Shown: positions 18,679-28,558, counted from the stretch's first letter. The stretch is DNA of 64,000 bases from Paramagnetospirillum caucaseum (GCF_000342045.1 NZ_AONQ01000012.1:1-64000), one strand, 5' to 3'. Notes: generated from the letters alone by a model not told the origin. Numbers and translations: made by a program.

Positions 18679-19580
18679 CGTTCCTCCTCCCCCGCCGGCA
18701 TCAGCACCCGCAGCGCCTTGGGACGGGCGCGGAACACCAGGGGGGCGCTCATCACCGTCACTTCGCCGTCCAGGGACACCATCATGCGGCGCTTGCGGCT
18801 GGTGACCCGCACCTGCTCGGTGGTGTAGGTGCGAAGGCGCGGGCTGGCCCGCCAATGGCCGATCACCGCCTCGAAGAACAGCCACAGCAGCGACAGCCGG
18901 CCGGAACAGGCCGCCACATGGATCACCAGCTTGCCGGTGTCCAGCGCCTCGCGCGACAGGGGCAGCGGCTCCTCGCGCCACGGATTGTTGGCGATGAACA
19001 GCATGGGGGTGGAGACGGTGACGTTGCCCTCGGGCAGGCTGAGCGTTACGTCGATCAGGGGAAAGCGGCGGAAGGCCTTCAGCGCCGCCAGCAGCATGGC
19101 GCGGCCCTTGGCCATGCCGCCGCGCTGCATGTGGTCGCGGCGCCGCACCACCCAGGGATGCATGCCCATGGAAGCCCAGATGGCGAAGGGCAGGCCGTTG
19201 ACCTCGGCCAGGTCGATGTCGCGGACGCTGGCGGTGGCCAGGATGCCGGCGGCCTCCACCGGGTCCTGGGGCAGGCCCAGGTCGCGGGCGAACAGGTTGA
19301 GCGTGCCCAGCGGCAGGATGCCCAGCGGCTTGTCCCGCCCCAGCCCGGCCAGGATGGCGGTGAGGATGGTGCCGTCGCCGCCGCCCACCACCACGGCGTC
19401 GACATCCCGGCTCTCGGCCATGAGCGACAGGGTGCGGGCCAGTTCGCGCCGGCCGACGGTCTCGGTGCGTACCACGTGCCCGGCCCCGGCCAGGGCGACG
19501 ACGATGGCCGCCACCGTGGAATCCAGCGGCAGGCGCCGGAAGGTTCCGGCGGAACGGTTGATGACGAGGGCCAGTTTCAT
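18675..19580 (-). CDS. Diacylglycerol/lipid kinase family protein
   Basis: The 301-residue protein begins MKLALVINRSAGTF and carries the nucleotide-binding motif AVVVGGGDGTILTAIL, with LPLGTLNLFARDLGLP, typical of DAG-kinase/YegS-like lipid kinases. It likely phosphorylates a lipid using ATP. The ATG at 19580 is chosen over a GTG six codons upstream because the family begins here; the ribosome site is weak for both. It is translationally coupled to the phosphoesterase, possibly a lipid phosphate kinase/phosphatase pair (inference). Confidence 0.87.
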   Translation of the reverse strand: MKLALVINRSAGTFRRLPLDSTVAAIVVALAGAGHVVRTETVGRRELARTLSLMAESRDVDAVVVGGGDGTILTAILAGLGRDKPLGILPLGTLNLFARDLGLPQDPVEAAGILATASVRDIDLAEVNGLPFAIWASMGMHPWVVRRRDHMQRGGMAKGRAMLLAALKAFRRFPLIDVTLSLPEGNVTVSTPMLFIANNPWREEPLPLSREALDTGKLVIHVAACSGRLSLLWLFFEAVIGHWRASPRLRTYTTEQVRVTSRKRRMMVSLDGEVTVMSAPLVFRARPKALRVLMPAGEEER

Positions 19581-19661
19581 CCTGTGACTGCACGCCACTC
19601 GGCCAAGGCTGTCAAGGCTCGATGAGTCGGGCCTTGACTAGGCCCAAAGGGCCGCGCGGGC

Positions 19662-19705
19662 GCCGGCTTCGCCGGCAAAGCTTATGGCAGCACGCTTTCG
19701 CGTGC
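19662..19705. repeat. Two adjacent small hairpins
   Basis: GCCGGC-TTC-GCCGGC (19662-19676) and GCACGC-TTTC-GCGTGC (19690-19705) are perfect stems in the gap upstream of the lipid kinase gene and downstream of the GGDEF gene. They adjoin the dispersed repeat at 19717 and may belong to the same element. Confidence 0.55.
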
Positions 19706-19716
19706 GGTGCCGCGGA

Positions 19717-19746
19717 AAGCCAAGCGAAGCGCCCGGCGATTGAGGG
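19717..19746 (-). repeat. Dispersed intergenic repeat, copy 1
   Basis: The thirty bases starting AAGCCAAGCGAAGCG and ending GATTGAGGG are the reverse complement of 24976-25005 with one mismatch (29/30). Both copies are intergenic. No transposase or open frame is associated, so this looks like a short palindromic-type genomic repeat. Confidence 0.75.
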
Positions 19747-19752
19747 CTTGCG

Positions 19753-19774
19753 AGGGCTCAATTCATTGAGCCCT
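19753..19774. terminator. Perfect palindrome at the end of the GGDEF gene
   Basis: AGGGCTCAAT-TC-ATTGAGCCCT is a 10-bp perfect stem with a two-base spacer. It lies directly after the stop of the minus-strand GGDEF gene, sharing its last base. There is no T-run, so intrinsic termination is uncertain; it may instead protect the mRNA end. Confidence 0.5.
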
Positions 19775-20991
19775 CAGAAGATCGGCTTGTCGCCGAACAC
19801 CAGGGTCTGGCCCTCGGGCAGCACGGCACGGTCGCGTCCAGCCCGCTTGGCCTCGTACATGCGCTGGTCGGCCAGCTCGATCAGGCGCGGCCAATCGGCG
19901 GCGCCGTCGGCCAGACGCTCGGCCACGCCGATGGAGGCGGTCATGGGGGCGCCGTCGGGGCGTGGGCCGAAGCCGGTGGCGCGCAGGCGCTCCATCAGGA
20001 TGCGGGCGCCGTCGGTATTGGTGTCGGTCAGGATGGCGACGAATTCCTCGCCGCCCCAGCGCACCAGGACGTCGCCGCGCCGCAGGCCCTGGCGCAGGTT
20101 GTCGGCCAGGGCTCTCAGCGCCTTGTCGCCTTCCTCGTGGCCATAGGTGTCGTTGATGGACTTGAACTTGTCGAGATCGAAGAAGGCGATGGCCAGCGGG
20201 GTGTTGCGCATGGCCGACAGACGGAACTGCAGGTCCAGCGCCTCGCCGCCCGACCGCCGGGTATAGGCGCCGGTCAGGGGGTCGATCATGGCGCGGTTGA
20301 CCAGGGCAGTGATGTAGTGCAGCTGGCTCATGCCCGAGAACATGGCCACGCCCATCACCAGCACCATCAGCCAGAACATGGGGCCGTGAATATCCATGGA
20401 CAGGGTCTGGCCGCCCATCAGCAGGCCGAGCACCGCGAAGACGAAGGCCGGCGCCGAGAACAGCGCCACCTCGAAGGCGGTCAGCGGAAAGATCGCCAGA
20501 CCGGCCAGCACGATATTGGGCATCAGGGCATAGAGCTTGGTGACCAGCAGGGCCACCCCGGTGACCTGCAGATCCTCGGTCACCCTGATGGAGATCAGGT
20601 AGAACACCGGCGGCACCAGCAGCAGGGCCATCAGCATGGAATCGGCCTGCAGCCGGGTCTTGGTGATGTCCCACGGCCAGGCCAGCAGCAGGAAGACGAT
20701 TCCCGAGCCCAGGCGCAGCGCGGTCATCATCGCCCATTGCGGCCAGGGGAAGACGAACCAGTCGATGACCGACCACAGCGGCACCATCACCGCGAAGATG
20801 GCGGCCACCAGCTGGATGCGCGAAATGATCACCGACGCCGCGTGGCGGCGGATGTGGGCGGAGTGGCGCATGGGGACCAGCAGATCGAAGAACTGGCCCC
20901 AGGTGATCTTGATGGGGGCGAACAGGTGGGCGGCGAAGGAACGCCAGCCCTTGGGGCCCGAATTGTTGGCGTCGATCAGATCGGATTGCAT
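19774..20991 (-). CDS. Membrane-bound diguanylate cyclase (GGDEF)
   Basis: The 405-residue protein has a multi-helix N-terminal membrane region (about residues 45-225; helices include IVFLLLAWP and FWLMVLVMGVAMF). A C-terminal GGDEF domain follows, with the active-site motif RWGGEEFVAIL. RRGD five residues upstream forms the RxxD inhibitory c-di-GMP site, and DLDKFKSINDTYGHEEGD is the substrate/Mg motif. It should make c-di-GMP from GTP. The ATG at 20991 is a choice; longer versions reaching 21132 are open but not convincing. Confidence 0.88.
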   Translation of the reverse strand: MQSDLIDANNSGPKGWRSFAAHLFAPIKITWGQFFDLLVPMRHSAHIRRHAASVIISRIQLVAAIFAVMVPLWSVIDWFVFPWPQWAMMTALRLGSGIVFLLLAWPWDITKTRLQADSMLMALLLVPPVFYLISIRVTEDLQVTGVALLVTKLYALMPNIVLAGLAIFPLTAFEVALFSAPAFVFAVLGLLMGGQTLSMDIHGPMFWLMVLVMGVAMFSGMSQLHYITALVNRAMIDPLTGAYTRRSGGEALDLQFRLSAMRNTPLAIAFFDLDKFKSINDTYGHEEGDKALRALADNLRQGLRRGDVLVRWGGEEFVAILTDTNTDGARILMERLRATGFGPRPDGAPMTASIGVAERLADGAADWPRLIELADQRMYEAKRAGRDRAVLPEGQTLVFGDKPIF

Positions 20992-21190
20992 GTGCCCAGA
21001 ACCATCCACAGCCACAACTCCCGCCCAGTGAGCCCCGTATGCGCACCGGGCCGGAGGGTATTGGAAAAACCACATTTTGACAATGGTCAAGCATGGCAAA
21101 TCCCGGTTGAAAAGCATCCGCTCCAGCCGCATGCTCCAGGGACAACAACGGGCCGGAAAGGCCGTATCCGGGCAATTACGGGAGACGCAG

Positions 21191-22816
21191 ATGTCCGCCT
21201 ACAACACCCATCTCGACAAGAATCCGGCCAATTACGTGCCGCTGACGCCGCTGGGTTTTCTCGAGCGCTCGGCTTCCGTGTATCCCGACCGCGTTTCGGT
21301 GATCCACGGCGAACTGCGCTTCACCTGGAAGCAGACCTACGAGCGTTGCCGGCGGCTGGGTTCGGCCCTGGCGGCCCGGGGGGTGGGGGTGGGCGACACC
21401 GTGGCGGTGATGGCCGCCAACACCCCGGCCGCCTACGAGGCCGCCTTCGGCGTGCCCATGACCGGCGGCGTGCTGTGCGCGCTGAACATCCGCCTCGACG
21501 CCGAGGCCATCGCCTTCATGCTGGACCATGGCGAGGCCAAGGTGCTGCTCACCGACCGGGAATTCGCGCCGACCATCAGGAAGGCCCTGTCCCTGGTGGC
21601 GAAAAAGCCCATTGTCATCGACATCGACGACGCGGCGGTGACCAGCGGCGAGATGCTGGGCGAGATGGAATACGAGGCGTTCATCGCCGGCGGCGATCCC
21701 GACTATGCCTGGGTCTGGCCGGCCGACGAGTGGGACGCCATCGCGCTCAACTACACCTCGGGCACCACCGGCAATCCCAAGGGCGTGGTCTATCACCATC
21801 GCGGCGCCTACATCAACGCCCTGGGCAACGTCGTCAACTGGGGGATGACGGGGCACCCGGTCTATCTGTGGACCCTGCCCATGTTTCACTGCAACGGCTG
21901 GTGCTTCCCCTGGACCCTGGCGGCGCTGGCCGGCACCAATGTCTGCCTGCGCCGGGTGGATGGCGGCCACATGTTCGCCGCCATCGAGACGCACAAGGTC
22001 ACCCATATGTGCGGCGCGCCCATCGTCATGGGCATGCTGATCAACGCCCCGGAAAAGGACCGCCGGCCGCTGCCCCATCCGGTGGAGTTCATGACCGCCG
22101 CCGCGCCGCCGCCGGCGGCGGTGATCGGCCGGCTGGAATCCCAGGGCTTCAAGATCACCCACGTCTACGGCCTGACCGAGGTCTACGGCCCGGCCACCGT
22201 CTGCGCCTGGCACGAGGAATGGGACGAGTTGCCGCTGGACGAACGGGCCAGGATGAAGTCGCGCCAGGGCGTACGCTACGTCAACGAGGAGGCGATGATG
22301 GTCGCCGACCCGGTGACCCTGGTGCCGGTGCCCCAGGACGGCGTGACCATGGGCGAGGTGTTCTATCGCGGCAACGTGGTGATGAAGGGCTACCTGAAGA
22401 ATCCCGCCGCCACCCAGGAGGCGTTCTCCGGCGGCTGGTTCCACACCGGCGATCTGGGCGTCTGGCACGCCGACGGTTATATCGAGCTGAAGGACCGCTC
22501 CAAGGACATCATCATCTCGGGCGGTGAGAACATCTCGACCATCGAGGTGGAAGGGGTGCTCTACCAGCATCCGGCGGTGGGCGAGGCCGCCGTGGTGGCC
22601 CGTCCCGACGAGAAATGGGGCGAGACGCCCTGCGCCTTCATCGGCCTGAAGGAGGGCGCCACCGCCACCGCCGACGAGATCATCGCCTTCTGCCGCCAGC
22701 GTCTGGCCCACTACAAATGTCCGCGCACCGTGGTCTTCACCTCGCTGCCCAAGACCTCCACCGGCAAGGTGCAGAAGTTCGTGTTGCGGGAAATGGCCAA
22801 GAAGATCAACGATTGA
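21191..22816 (+). CDS. AMP-forming acyl-CoA synthetase
   Basis: The 541-residue ANL-superfamily enzyme activates a carboxylate as an acyl-AMP and then the CoA thioester. It has the phosphate loop YTSGTTGNPKGVVYHHRG, the A5 motif YGLTEVYGP, GWFHTGDLGVWHADGYIELKD, the hinge DRSKDIIISGGENIS and the catalytic lysine segment TSTGKVQKFVLRE. The pattern resembles medium-chain/short-chain acyl-CoA ligases of the plant AAE-like group; chain length cannot be read. GGGAG lies upstream of the ATG. It is divergent from the GGDEF gene. Confidence 0.9.
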   Translation: MSAYNTHLDKNPANYVPLTPLGFLERSASVYPDRVSVIHGELRFTWKQTYERCRRLGSALAARGVGVGDTVAVMAANTPAAYEAAFGVPMTGGVLCALNIRLDAEAIAFMLDHGEAKVLLTDREFAPTIRKALSLVAKKPIVIDIDDAAVTSGEMLGEMEYEAFIAGGDPDYAWVWPADEWDAIALNYTSGTTGNPKGVVYHHRGAYINALGNVVNWGMTGHPVYLWTLPMFHCNGWCFPWTLAALAGTNVCLRRVDGGHMFAAIETHKVTHMCGAPIVMGMLINAPEKDRRPLPHPVEFMTAAAPPPAAVIGRLESQGFKITHVYGLTEVYGPATVCAWHEEWDELPLDERARMKSRQGVRYVNEEAMMVADPVTLVPVPQDGVTMGEVFYRGNVVMKGYLKNPAATQEAFSGGWFHTGDLGVWHADGYIELKDRSKDIIISGGENISTIEVEGVLYQHPAVGEAAVVARPDEKWGETPCAFIGLKEGATATADEIIAFCRQRLAHYKCPRTVVFTSLPKTSTGKVQKFVLREMAKKIND

Positions 22817-22952
22817 TCTGCCGGGCGTGCGGCCGGGGATTCCGTTCCGGGCCGCATACCTTCCGGTGCAAGCAAATGGCGAGAACATCTTTCGGTGTAT
22901 GGCCTCCGATGATTTGACTGGTCCGACCACTCGCGGCTATAGTTCCGCCGTG

Positions 22953-24125
22953 ATGAACATCAAGGTCAGCGACGATCAGGCAAAGACAGTGAAGCACAAT
23001 GTCGGGGTGCCCATGCCCACGACGGCGGCCCATCGTGGATTGGCCGAACGGCTGATCTGTCTTCATGACGAGATCAAGGGCGACGATTCTCTCGGCGGCC
23101 TGAACCGTATCGCCATCGCCCTTTACGACGAGTCGTCGGATATCCTCAAGACTTTCATTCATTCAAGCGACGGCGATAATCCGCTCGAGCACTCGACCGC
23201 CAAGCTGTCCGAGATGCCGGGTCTCAAGTTGCTGGCCCGCATGGGTGGGCGGCGGACGCTCAACGATCTGGAGAAGGTGGCGTTGGCCGGACGGGATCAT
23301 GCCATACGGCTGGTGGCATCGGGATACCGCTCCAGCTACACGGTGCCCATCCAGTCCAAGGGCATGTTCTACGGCTTCCTGTTCCTCAACTCGTTCGAGA
23401 CCGGGTTCTTCACGGCCCCGGTCCTCCACCGCCTGCGCCCTTATGCCGAGCTGATCGCGCAGATCGTCATGCGCGAACTGGACACCGTGCGGATGATGCA
23501 GGCGGCGGTGAAGGTGATCCGCCAGGTCTCGACCGTGCGGGACGAGGAAACCGGCGCCCATCTGGCCCGCATGGCCCGCTATACCCGGGCCATCGCCCTG
23601 AAGCTGGCGCCGCGTTACGGCCTCAACGACGAGTTCGTGGAATACCTGTTCCAGTTCGCGCCGCTGCACGATCTCGGCAAGATCTCGGTGCCCGACCACA
23701 TCCTGCTCAAGCCGGCTCGCCTCACGCCCCAGGAATTCAACATCATGAAGGGGCATGTGGCCCGGGGCGTCGAGATCGTCGACCTGATGGTCGGCGACAT
23801 GGGGCTGCAATCCCTGCCGCATTTCCCCATGCTGCGCAACGTCATCGCCTATCATCACGAGGCCATGGACGGCAGCGGCTATCCCTATGGCCTGAGCGGC
23901 GAGGCGATCCCGCTGGAGGCGCGCATCGCCGCCGTGGCCGACGTGTTCGACGCCCTGACCTCGGCGCGGCCCTACAAGGAGCCGTGGACCAACGACAAGG
24001 CCTTCGATCTGTTGCGCAGCCAGTCCGGGACGAAGTTCGATCCCGATTGCGTCGCCGCCCTTGTCGACAGCGTCGCCACGATCGGCGATATTCAGGCTCG
24101 GTTCGACGAGACGGTCTACGATTGA
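22953..24125 (+). CDS. HD-GYP c-di-GMP phosphodiesterase
   Basis: The 390-residue protein has an N-terminal GAF-like region (about 20-180, with YTVPIQSKGMFYGFLFLNS). The C-terminal HD-GYP domain carries HDLGKISVPDHILLKP (HD pair) and HHEAMDGSGYPYGLSG, where GSGYP occupies the GYP position, then ADVFDALTSARPYKEPW. The family hydrolyses c-di-GMP. The start is uncertain: ATG 22953 begins a plausible N-terminus, but GTG 22950 and ATG 22899 are possible and none has a good ribosome site. It overlaps mepA by one base (TGATG). Confidence 0.88.
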   Translation: MNIKVSDDQAKTVKHNVGVPMPTTAAHRGLAERLICLHDEIKGDDSLGGLNRIAIALYDESSDILKTFIHSSDGDNPLEHSTAKLSEMPGLKLLARMGGRRTLNDLEKVALAGRDHAIRLVASGYRSSYTVPIQSKGMFYGFLFLNSFETGFFTAPVLHRLRPYAELIAQIVMRELDTVRMMQAAVKVIRQVSTVRDEETGAHLARMARYTRAIALKLAPRYGLNDEFVEYLFQFAPLHDLGKISVPDHILLKPARLTPQEFNIMKGHVARGVEIVDLMVGDMGLQSLPHFPMLRNVIAYHHEAMDGSGYPYGLSGEAIPLEARIAAVADVFDALTSARPYKEPWTNDKAFDLLRSQSGTKFDPDCVAALVDSVATIGDIQARFDETVYD

Positions 24126-24967
24126 TGCATCCCTTGCCCCGCCTGCTGATACTGTCCGCCCTGCTGCTGGGGACGGGGGCGATGGCCGCCGAGCCCGGTT
24201 CTCCGGAATGGTCCAGGGTGGGCGATCCCGCCCACGGTCCGGCCTCGGTGATCGGCTCGCCCGCCGCCGGCTGCCTCAAGGGGGCGGTGGCGCTGGCCGA
24301 GGACGAGCATGCGTTCCAGGTGCTGCGCCCGTCGCGCAACCGCAACTGGGGCCACCCGGCCACCATCCGCTTCGTCGGCGACCTGGCCCGGGCGGCGAAA
24401 GGCGAGGGGATCGCCGGCCCGCTGCTGATCGGCGATCTGGCCCAGCCCCGGGGCGGCCCCATGTCGTTCGGCCACGGCAGCCACCAGAACGGCCTGGACG
24501 TGGACATCTGGTTCCGGCTGCCCGCCAGGCCGCTGAGCCGCGCCGAGATCGAGACGCCCCGGCCGGTTTCCATGGTCCACGGTACCGAGATCGACGGAAG
24601 CACCTGGACCCCGGCTCAGGCCCGCCTGCTGGAACTGGCCGCCCGCGCTCCCCAGGTCGACCGCATCTTCGTCAATCCGGCCATCAAGAAGGCCATGTGC
24701 CGCGCCGCTCCCGCCGATGGCGATCGCGACTGGCTGCGCAAGCTGCGCCCCTGGTGGGGCCATGACGAACATTTCCACGTGCGGCTGACCTGCCCCGCGG
24801 ACAGCCCCGGCTGCGAGCGGCAAAAGCCCATGCCCGAGGGCGACGGCTGCGGCGCCGAACTGGAATCATGGTCGGTCAAGCCCACTTGGCCGGCACCGCC
24901 CTCCCGGCCGCACCGCCAGTCCCGCCCGCTGCCCGAAGCCTGCGCCGGGTTGTTCCCCAAGGGCTGA
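24125..24967 (+). CDS. mepA: Penicillin-insensitive murein endopeptidase
   Basis: The 280-residue secreted peptidase has a signal peptide (residues 1-22, hydrophobic [16 protein letters not shown]). Peptidase M74 zinc motifs are visible: [17 protein letters not shown] and [15 protein letters not shown]. It cleaves D-alanyl-meso-diaminopimelyl cross-links in the periplasm. A cysteine-rich C-terminal part ([11 protein letters not shown]) is usual for MepA. Start and stop overlap (TGATG) with the HD-GYP gene suggests coupling, linking wall remodelling with c-di-GMP turnover only by position. Confidence 0.92.
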   Translation: MHPLPRLLILSALLLGTGAMAAEPGSPEWSRVGDPAHGPASVIGSPAAGCLKGAVALAEDEHAFQVLRPSRNRNWGHPATIRFVGDLARAAKGEGIAGPLLIGDLAQPRGGPMSFGHGSHQNGLDVDIWFRLPARPLSRAEIETPRPVSMVHGTEIDGSTWTPAQARLLELAARAPQVDRIFVNPAIKKAMCRAAPADGDRDWLRKLRPWWGHDEHFHVRLTCPADSPGCERQKPMPEGDGCGAELESWSVKPTWPAPPSRPHRQSRPLPEACAGLFPKG

Positions 24968-24975
24968 TACACAGC

Positions 24976-25005
24976 CCCTCAAACGCCGGGCGCTTCGCTT
25001 GGCTT
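24976..25005 (+). repeat. Dispersed intergenic repeat, copy 2
   Basis: The thirty bases beginning CCCTCAAACGCCGGG match the reverse complement of 19717-19746 at 29 of 30 positions. The copy occupies the first part of the 287-base gap between mepA and rpsB. The rest of that gap (25006-25254) holds no open frame or promoter I can support, but must contain the rpsB leader. Confidence 0.75.
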
Positions 25006-25254
25006 ACGCGGTATAAGCCGCGGCGCGCCTCGCGCTGGCCGGGAACCGGACGAAATATAAGCCATTTCATCTGGTTCTCGGGACCATTCATCAACATCTC
25101 TTGCAAATCGGTGGGGAAGGGCGTAGAACCCCGCCACCAATCCGCACGCGGGATCGCGGCGGCGGTGCGTCTGTACCGTCCGTTCGCTCCGGTGCCGGGA
25201 GTTTTCCTGGCCACACCCGCGGAGGTTCAACCGGAGAAGCAAAGGACTTATCCA

Positions 25255-26055
25255 ATGGCTCTGCCCTCGTTCACCATGCGCCAGCTCGTCGAAGCCGGCG
25301 TGCATTTCGGCCACAATACCCGCCGCTGGAACCCGAAGATGGCGTCGTACCTCTTCGGCATCCGCAACGGCATCCACATCATCGACCTGCAGCAGAGCGT
25401 GCCCATGCTGCACCGTGCCATGCAGGCGGTGCGCGACGTGACCGCCGGCGGCGGCCGCGTCCTGTTCGTGGGCACCAAGCACCAGGCCTCCGAGATCGTC
25501 GCCGAATCGGCCAAGCGTTGTGGCCAGTACTTCGTCAACCATCGTTGGCTCGGCGGCATGCTGACCAACTGGAAGACCATCTCCAACTCGATCCGCCGCC
25601 TGCGCGAGCTGGACGAGCAGCTGGCGTCCGGCGCCCTGTCCGCCCTGACCAAGAAGGAGCAGCTGGTCCTGTCGCGCGAGAAGGAGAAGCTGGACCGCGC
25701 CCTGGGTGGCATCAAGGACATGGGCGGTCTGCCCGACATCCTGTTCATCATCGACACCAACAAGGAGGCCCTGGCCGTCCAGGAAGCCAACAAGCTGGGC
25801 ATCCCGGTGGTGGCGATCATCGACTCCAATTGCGATCCGGCCGGCATCACCTATCCGATCCCCGGCAATGACGACGCCATCCGCGCCATCCAGACCTATT
25901 GCGATCTGATGTCGGGCGCCGTGCTGGACGGCATCCAGGCCGAGATCACCCGTGGCGGCGGCGACGTCGGCGCCGCGGCCGAGGCCCCGGTCGAGCAGAT
26001 TCCGGAAGTGGTCGCCGAGGCGGCCGCCGAGGAAGCCGCCGCTCCGCAGGCCTAG
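25255..26055 (+). CDS. rpsB: 30S ribosomal protein S2
   Basis: The 266-residue S2 has the standard start [20 protein letters not shown] and [15 protein letters not shown], then [16 protein letters not shown] and the [20 protein letters not shown] motif. It has an acidic, alanine-rich C-terminal extension (about residues 240-266) common in alphaproteobacteria. AAAGGA precedes the ATG. It is the first gene of the rpsB-tsf-pyrH-frr series. Confidence 0.98.
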   Translation: MALPSFTMRQLVEAGVHFGHNTRRWNPKMASYLFGIRNGIHIIDLQQSVPMLHRAMQAVRDVTAGGGRVLFVGTKHQASEIVAESAKRCGQYFVNHRWLGGMLTNWKTISNSIRRLRELDEQLASGALSALTKKEQLVLSREKEKLDRALGGIKDMGGLPDILFIIDTNKEALAVQEANKLGIPVVAIIDSNCDPAGITYPIPGNDDAIRAIQTYCDLMSGAVLDGIQAEITRGGGDVGAAAEAPVEQIPEVVAEAAAEEAAAPQA

Positions 26056-26074
26056 GCTCCGTAAGACTGTTGCG

Positions 26075-26101
26075 ATGGCGGCGACCGGATGTCGCCGCCA
26101 T
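26075..26101 (+). promoter_or_regulatory. Strong hairpin between rpsB and tsf
   Basis: ATGGCGGCGAC-CGGAT-GTCGCCGCCAT forms a perfect 11-bp stem with a five-base loop, 20 bases after the rpsB stop. No U-run follows, so it is more likely an attenuating or mRNA-stabilising element that sets the rpsB:tsf ratio than a full terminator. Confidence 0.6.
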
Positions 26102-26145
26102 TCGCTTGAGAACCAACCAATTCATTCGTCGAGAGGGGAATACCC

Positions 26146-27072
26146 ATGGCCGAGATTACCGCTTCGCTGGTCAAGGAACTGCGCGAGAAGACCGGCGCCG
26201 GCATGATGGACTGCAAGAAGGCGCTGGGCGAGACCGCCGGCGACGTCGAGGCCGCCATCGACTGGCTGCGCAAGAAGGGCCTGGCCGCCGCCGCCAAGAA
26301 GGCCGGCCGCGTCGCCGCCGAGGGCCTGGTCGGCATCAATGCTGCCGGCAACAAGGGCGTCGCCGTCGAGGTCAATGCCGAGACCGACTTTGTCGCCCGC
26401 AACGACCAGTTCCAGGGCTTCGTGGCCTCCGTCGCCGCGGTGGCGCTGGATAAGGGCGCCGACGTGGAGGCCATCAAGGCCGCCGCCTGCCCCGGCACCG
26501 ACAAGAACGTCGCCGAGCAGCTGACCCACCTGATCGCCACCATCGGCGAGAACATGTCGCTGCGCCGCGCCGTGCGCCTGGAAGTGTCGGCCGGCGTGGT
26601 CGCCTCCTACGTCCACACCGCCATCGCTCCCGGCCTGGGCAAGATCGGCTGCCTGGTGGCGCTGGAGTCCACCGGCAATGCCGACCGCCTGAACGAAGTG
26701 GGCAAGCAGATCGCCATGCATGTGGCGGCCGCCAACCCGCTGTTCCTGGACCCGTCGGTGGTCGACACCAGTGCCCTGGACCGCGAGCGCAACGTGCTGA
26801 CCGAGCAGGCCCAGGCTTCGGGCAAGCCCGCCGCCGTCATCGAGAAGATGGTGGAAGGTCGCATCCGCAAGTACTACGAGGAAGTCTGCCTGTCCGAGCA
26901 GATTTTCGTCATCGACCAGGAGAACAAGATCTCCAAGGTTCTCGAAAACCTGGGCAAGGAGATCGGCGCGCCGGTCAAGCTGGCCGGTTTCGCCCGCTTC
27001 GCCCTGGGCGAGGGCATCGAGAAGGAAGAGAAGGACTTCGCCGCCGAAGTGGCCGCCCAGCTGGGCGGCTGA
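26146..27072 (+). CDS. tsf: Elongation factor Ts
   Basis: The 308-residue guanine-nucleotide exchange factor for EF-Tu has the N-terminal UBA-type domain [19 protein letters not shown] and the EF-Ts core motif [12 protein letters not shown]. Two core subdomains follow, with a dimerisation region near [19 protein letters not shown]. Length is normal. GAGAGGGG lies upstream of the ATG. A clear terminator follows 18 bases after the stop. Confidence 0.98.
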   Translation: MAEITASLVKELREKTGAGMMDCKKALGETAGDVEAAIDWLRKKGLAAAAKKAGRVAAEGLVGINAAGNKGVAVEVNAETDFVARNDQFQGFVASVAAVALDKGADVEAIKAAACPGTDKNVAEQLTHLIATIGENMSLRRAVRLEVSAGVVASYVHTAIAPGLGKIGCLVALESTGNADRLNEVGKQIAMHVAAANPLFLDPSVVDTSALDRERNVLTEQAQASGKPAAVIEKMVEGRIRKYYEEVCLSEQIFVIDQENKISKVLENLGKEIGAPVKLAGFARFALGEGIEKEEKDFAAEVAAQLGG

Positions 27073-27090
27073 TCGAAGGCCAAGCGTTCG

Positions 27091-27128
27091 GGCCGCCCGC
27101 TTCCATCCAGGGGCGGGCGGCCTTTTTT
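27091..27128 (+). terminator. Rho-independent terminator after tsf
   Basis: GGCCGCCCGC and GCGGGCGGCC form a perfect 10-bp stem with a 12-base loop, followed by six T residues. This separates rpsB-tsf from the pyrH-led genes. Confidence 0.92.
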
Positions 27129-27224
27129 CTCCCCATAAGGGGGGGAGACAGGCAGGTGGAATGGTGTATGATCGCCGCCGCCCGCGCCAAGCAGATTGGC
27201 AAGACTTTCCAGCCCGAGGATTCC

Positions 27225-27947
27225 ATGGCCAGCGACGCCAAATTCCGCCGCGTTCTCCTCAAGATTTCGGGCGAAGGCCTGATGGGAACCCGGGAGTACG
27301 GCCTTGATCCCGAGACCGTCGACCGTATCGCCCGTGAAGTGAAATCCGTCCGCGACCTTGGCGTCGAGGTCTGCGTGGTGATCGGCGGCGGCAACATCTT
27401 CCGCGGCGTGTCCGGCGCCTCGTCCGGCATGGAGCGGGCGGCGGCCGACAACATGGGCATGCTGGCCACCGTCATCAACGCGCTGTCGGTGCAGAACGCC
27501 CTGGAGAAGGTCGGCGTCGAGACCCGCGTCCAGTCGGCCATCGTCATGCCCACCGTGTGCGAGGCCTTCATCCGCCGCCGCGCCATCCGCCATCTGGAAA
27601 AGGGCCGGGTGGTGATTTTCGCCGCCGGTACCGGCAACCCGTTCTTCACCACCGACACCGCCGCCGCGCTGCGTGCCGTCGAGATGGGCTGCGACGCCCT
27701 GCTGAAGGCCACCCAGGTGGACGGGGTCTATTCCGCCGATCCCAAGAAGGTCAAGGACGCGGTCCGCTACGACCGCCTGACCTTCAACGACGTGTTGGCC
27801 CGCGACTTGGCCGTGATGGATACCTCCGCCATCGCGCTGTGCCGTGAAAACAAGGTTCCCATCGTGGTGTTCGACCTGCACCGGCCCGGCGCCTTCGCCG
27901 AAACGGTCTCGGGACGCGGTCTGTTCACCATCATCGCCAACGATTAA
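27225..27947 (+). CDS. pyrH: UMP kinase
   Basis: The 240-residue amino-acid-kinase-fold enzyme phosphorylates UMP to UDP. Visible motifs are [13 protein letters not shown] (phosphate-binding), [35 protein letters not shown] and [11 protein letters not shown]. The ATG with CGAGGA upstream is preferred to an earlier open codon at 27156. A promoter should lie between the tsf terminator and this start, in the 96 bases available. Confidence 0.97.
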   Translation: MASDAKFRRVLLKISGEGLMGTREYGLDPETVDRIAREVKSVRDLGVEVCVVIGGGNIFRGVSGASSGMERAAADNMGMLATVINALSVQNALEKVGVETRVQSAIVMPTVCEAFIRRRAIRHLEKGRVVIFAAGTGNPFFTTDTAAALRAVEMGCDALLKATQVDGVYSADPKKVKDAVRYDRLTFNDVLARDLAVMDTSAIALCRENKVPIVVFDLHRPGAFAETVSGRGLFTIIAND

Positions 27948-27968
27948 CAAGCCTCAGGGGAGTCGATC

Positions 27969-28541
27969 GTGTCCGCTCCGACCAACTGGAACGACCTCAA
28001 GAAGGATATCACCCGGCGCATGGACAGTGCCGTCGAGGTGCTGAAGAAGGAATTCTCCGGCCTGCGTTCGGGCCGCGCCTCCGTCAACCTGCTGGACCCG
28101 GTGGTGGTCGAGGCCTATGGCCAGACCATGCCGCTGTCGCAGTGCGGCACGGTGGGGGTGCCCGAGCCCCGCATGCTGACCGTTCAGGTGTGGGACAAGT
28201 CCCAGGTGAAGGCCGTCGAGAAGGCCATCGCCAATGCCGGCCTCGGCCTCAATCCCCAGGCCGACGGCCAGACGATCCGCGTGCCGATTCCCGCCCTGAA
28301 CGAGGAGCGCCGCAAGGAGTTGCAGAAGGTCGCCGGCAAGTATTCCGAGCAGGCCCGCATCTCGGTGCGCAACGTGCGCCGCGACGGCATGGACACGCTG
28401 AAGAAGATGGAAAAGGACGGCCACATCTCCGAGGACGAGATCAAGAAGCACGAGAAAGAGATCCAGAGCATCACCGACGAGACGATCAAGAAGATCGATG
28501 AGGCCCTGGGCCATAAGGAAAAGGAAATCATGCAGGTTTGA
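27969..28541 (+). CDS. frr: Ribosome recycling factor
   Basis: The 190-residue protein is slightly longer than the usual 185. It contains [20 protein letters not shown], the [15 protein letters not shown] hallmark and the C-terminal [13 protein letters not shown] region. It releases ribosomes with EF-G after termination. The start is GTG, with AGGGGAG eight bases upstream, 22 bases after pyrH. Confidence 0.97.
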   Translation: MSAPTNWNDLKKDITRRMDSAVEVLKKEFSGLRSGRASVNLLDPVVVEAYGQTMPLSQCGTVGVPEPRMLTVQVWDKSQVKAVEKAIANAGLGLNPQADGQTIRVPIPALNEERRKELQKVAGKYSEQARISVRNVRRDGMDTLKKMEKDGHISEDEIKKHEKEIQSITDETIKKIDEALGHKEKEIMQV

Positions 28542-28558
28542 GGAGGCGAGGACCCGGT

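Noticed and set aside
24868-25254. Upstream extension of rpsB to 24868
   Set aside because: The added 129 residues overlap mepA and are not S2-like; ATG 25255 with AAAGGA is the normal start.
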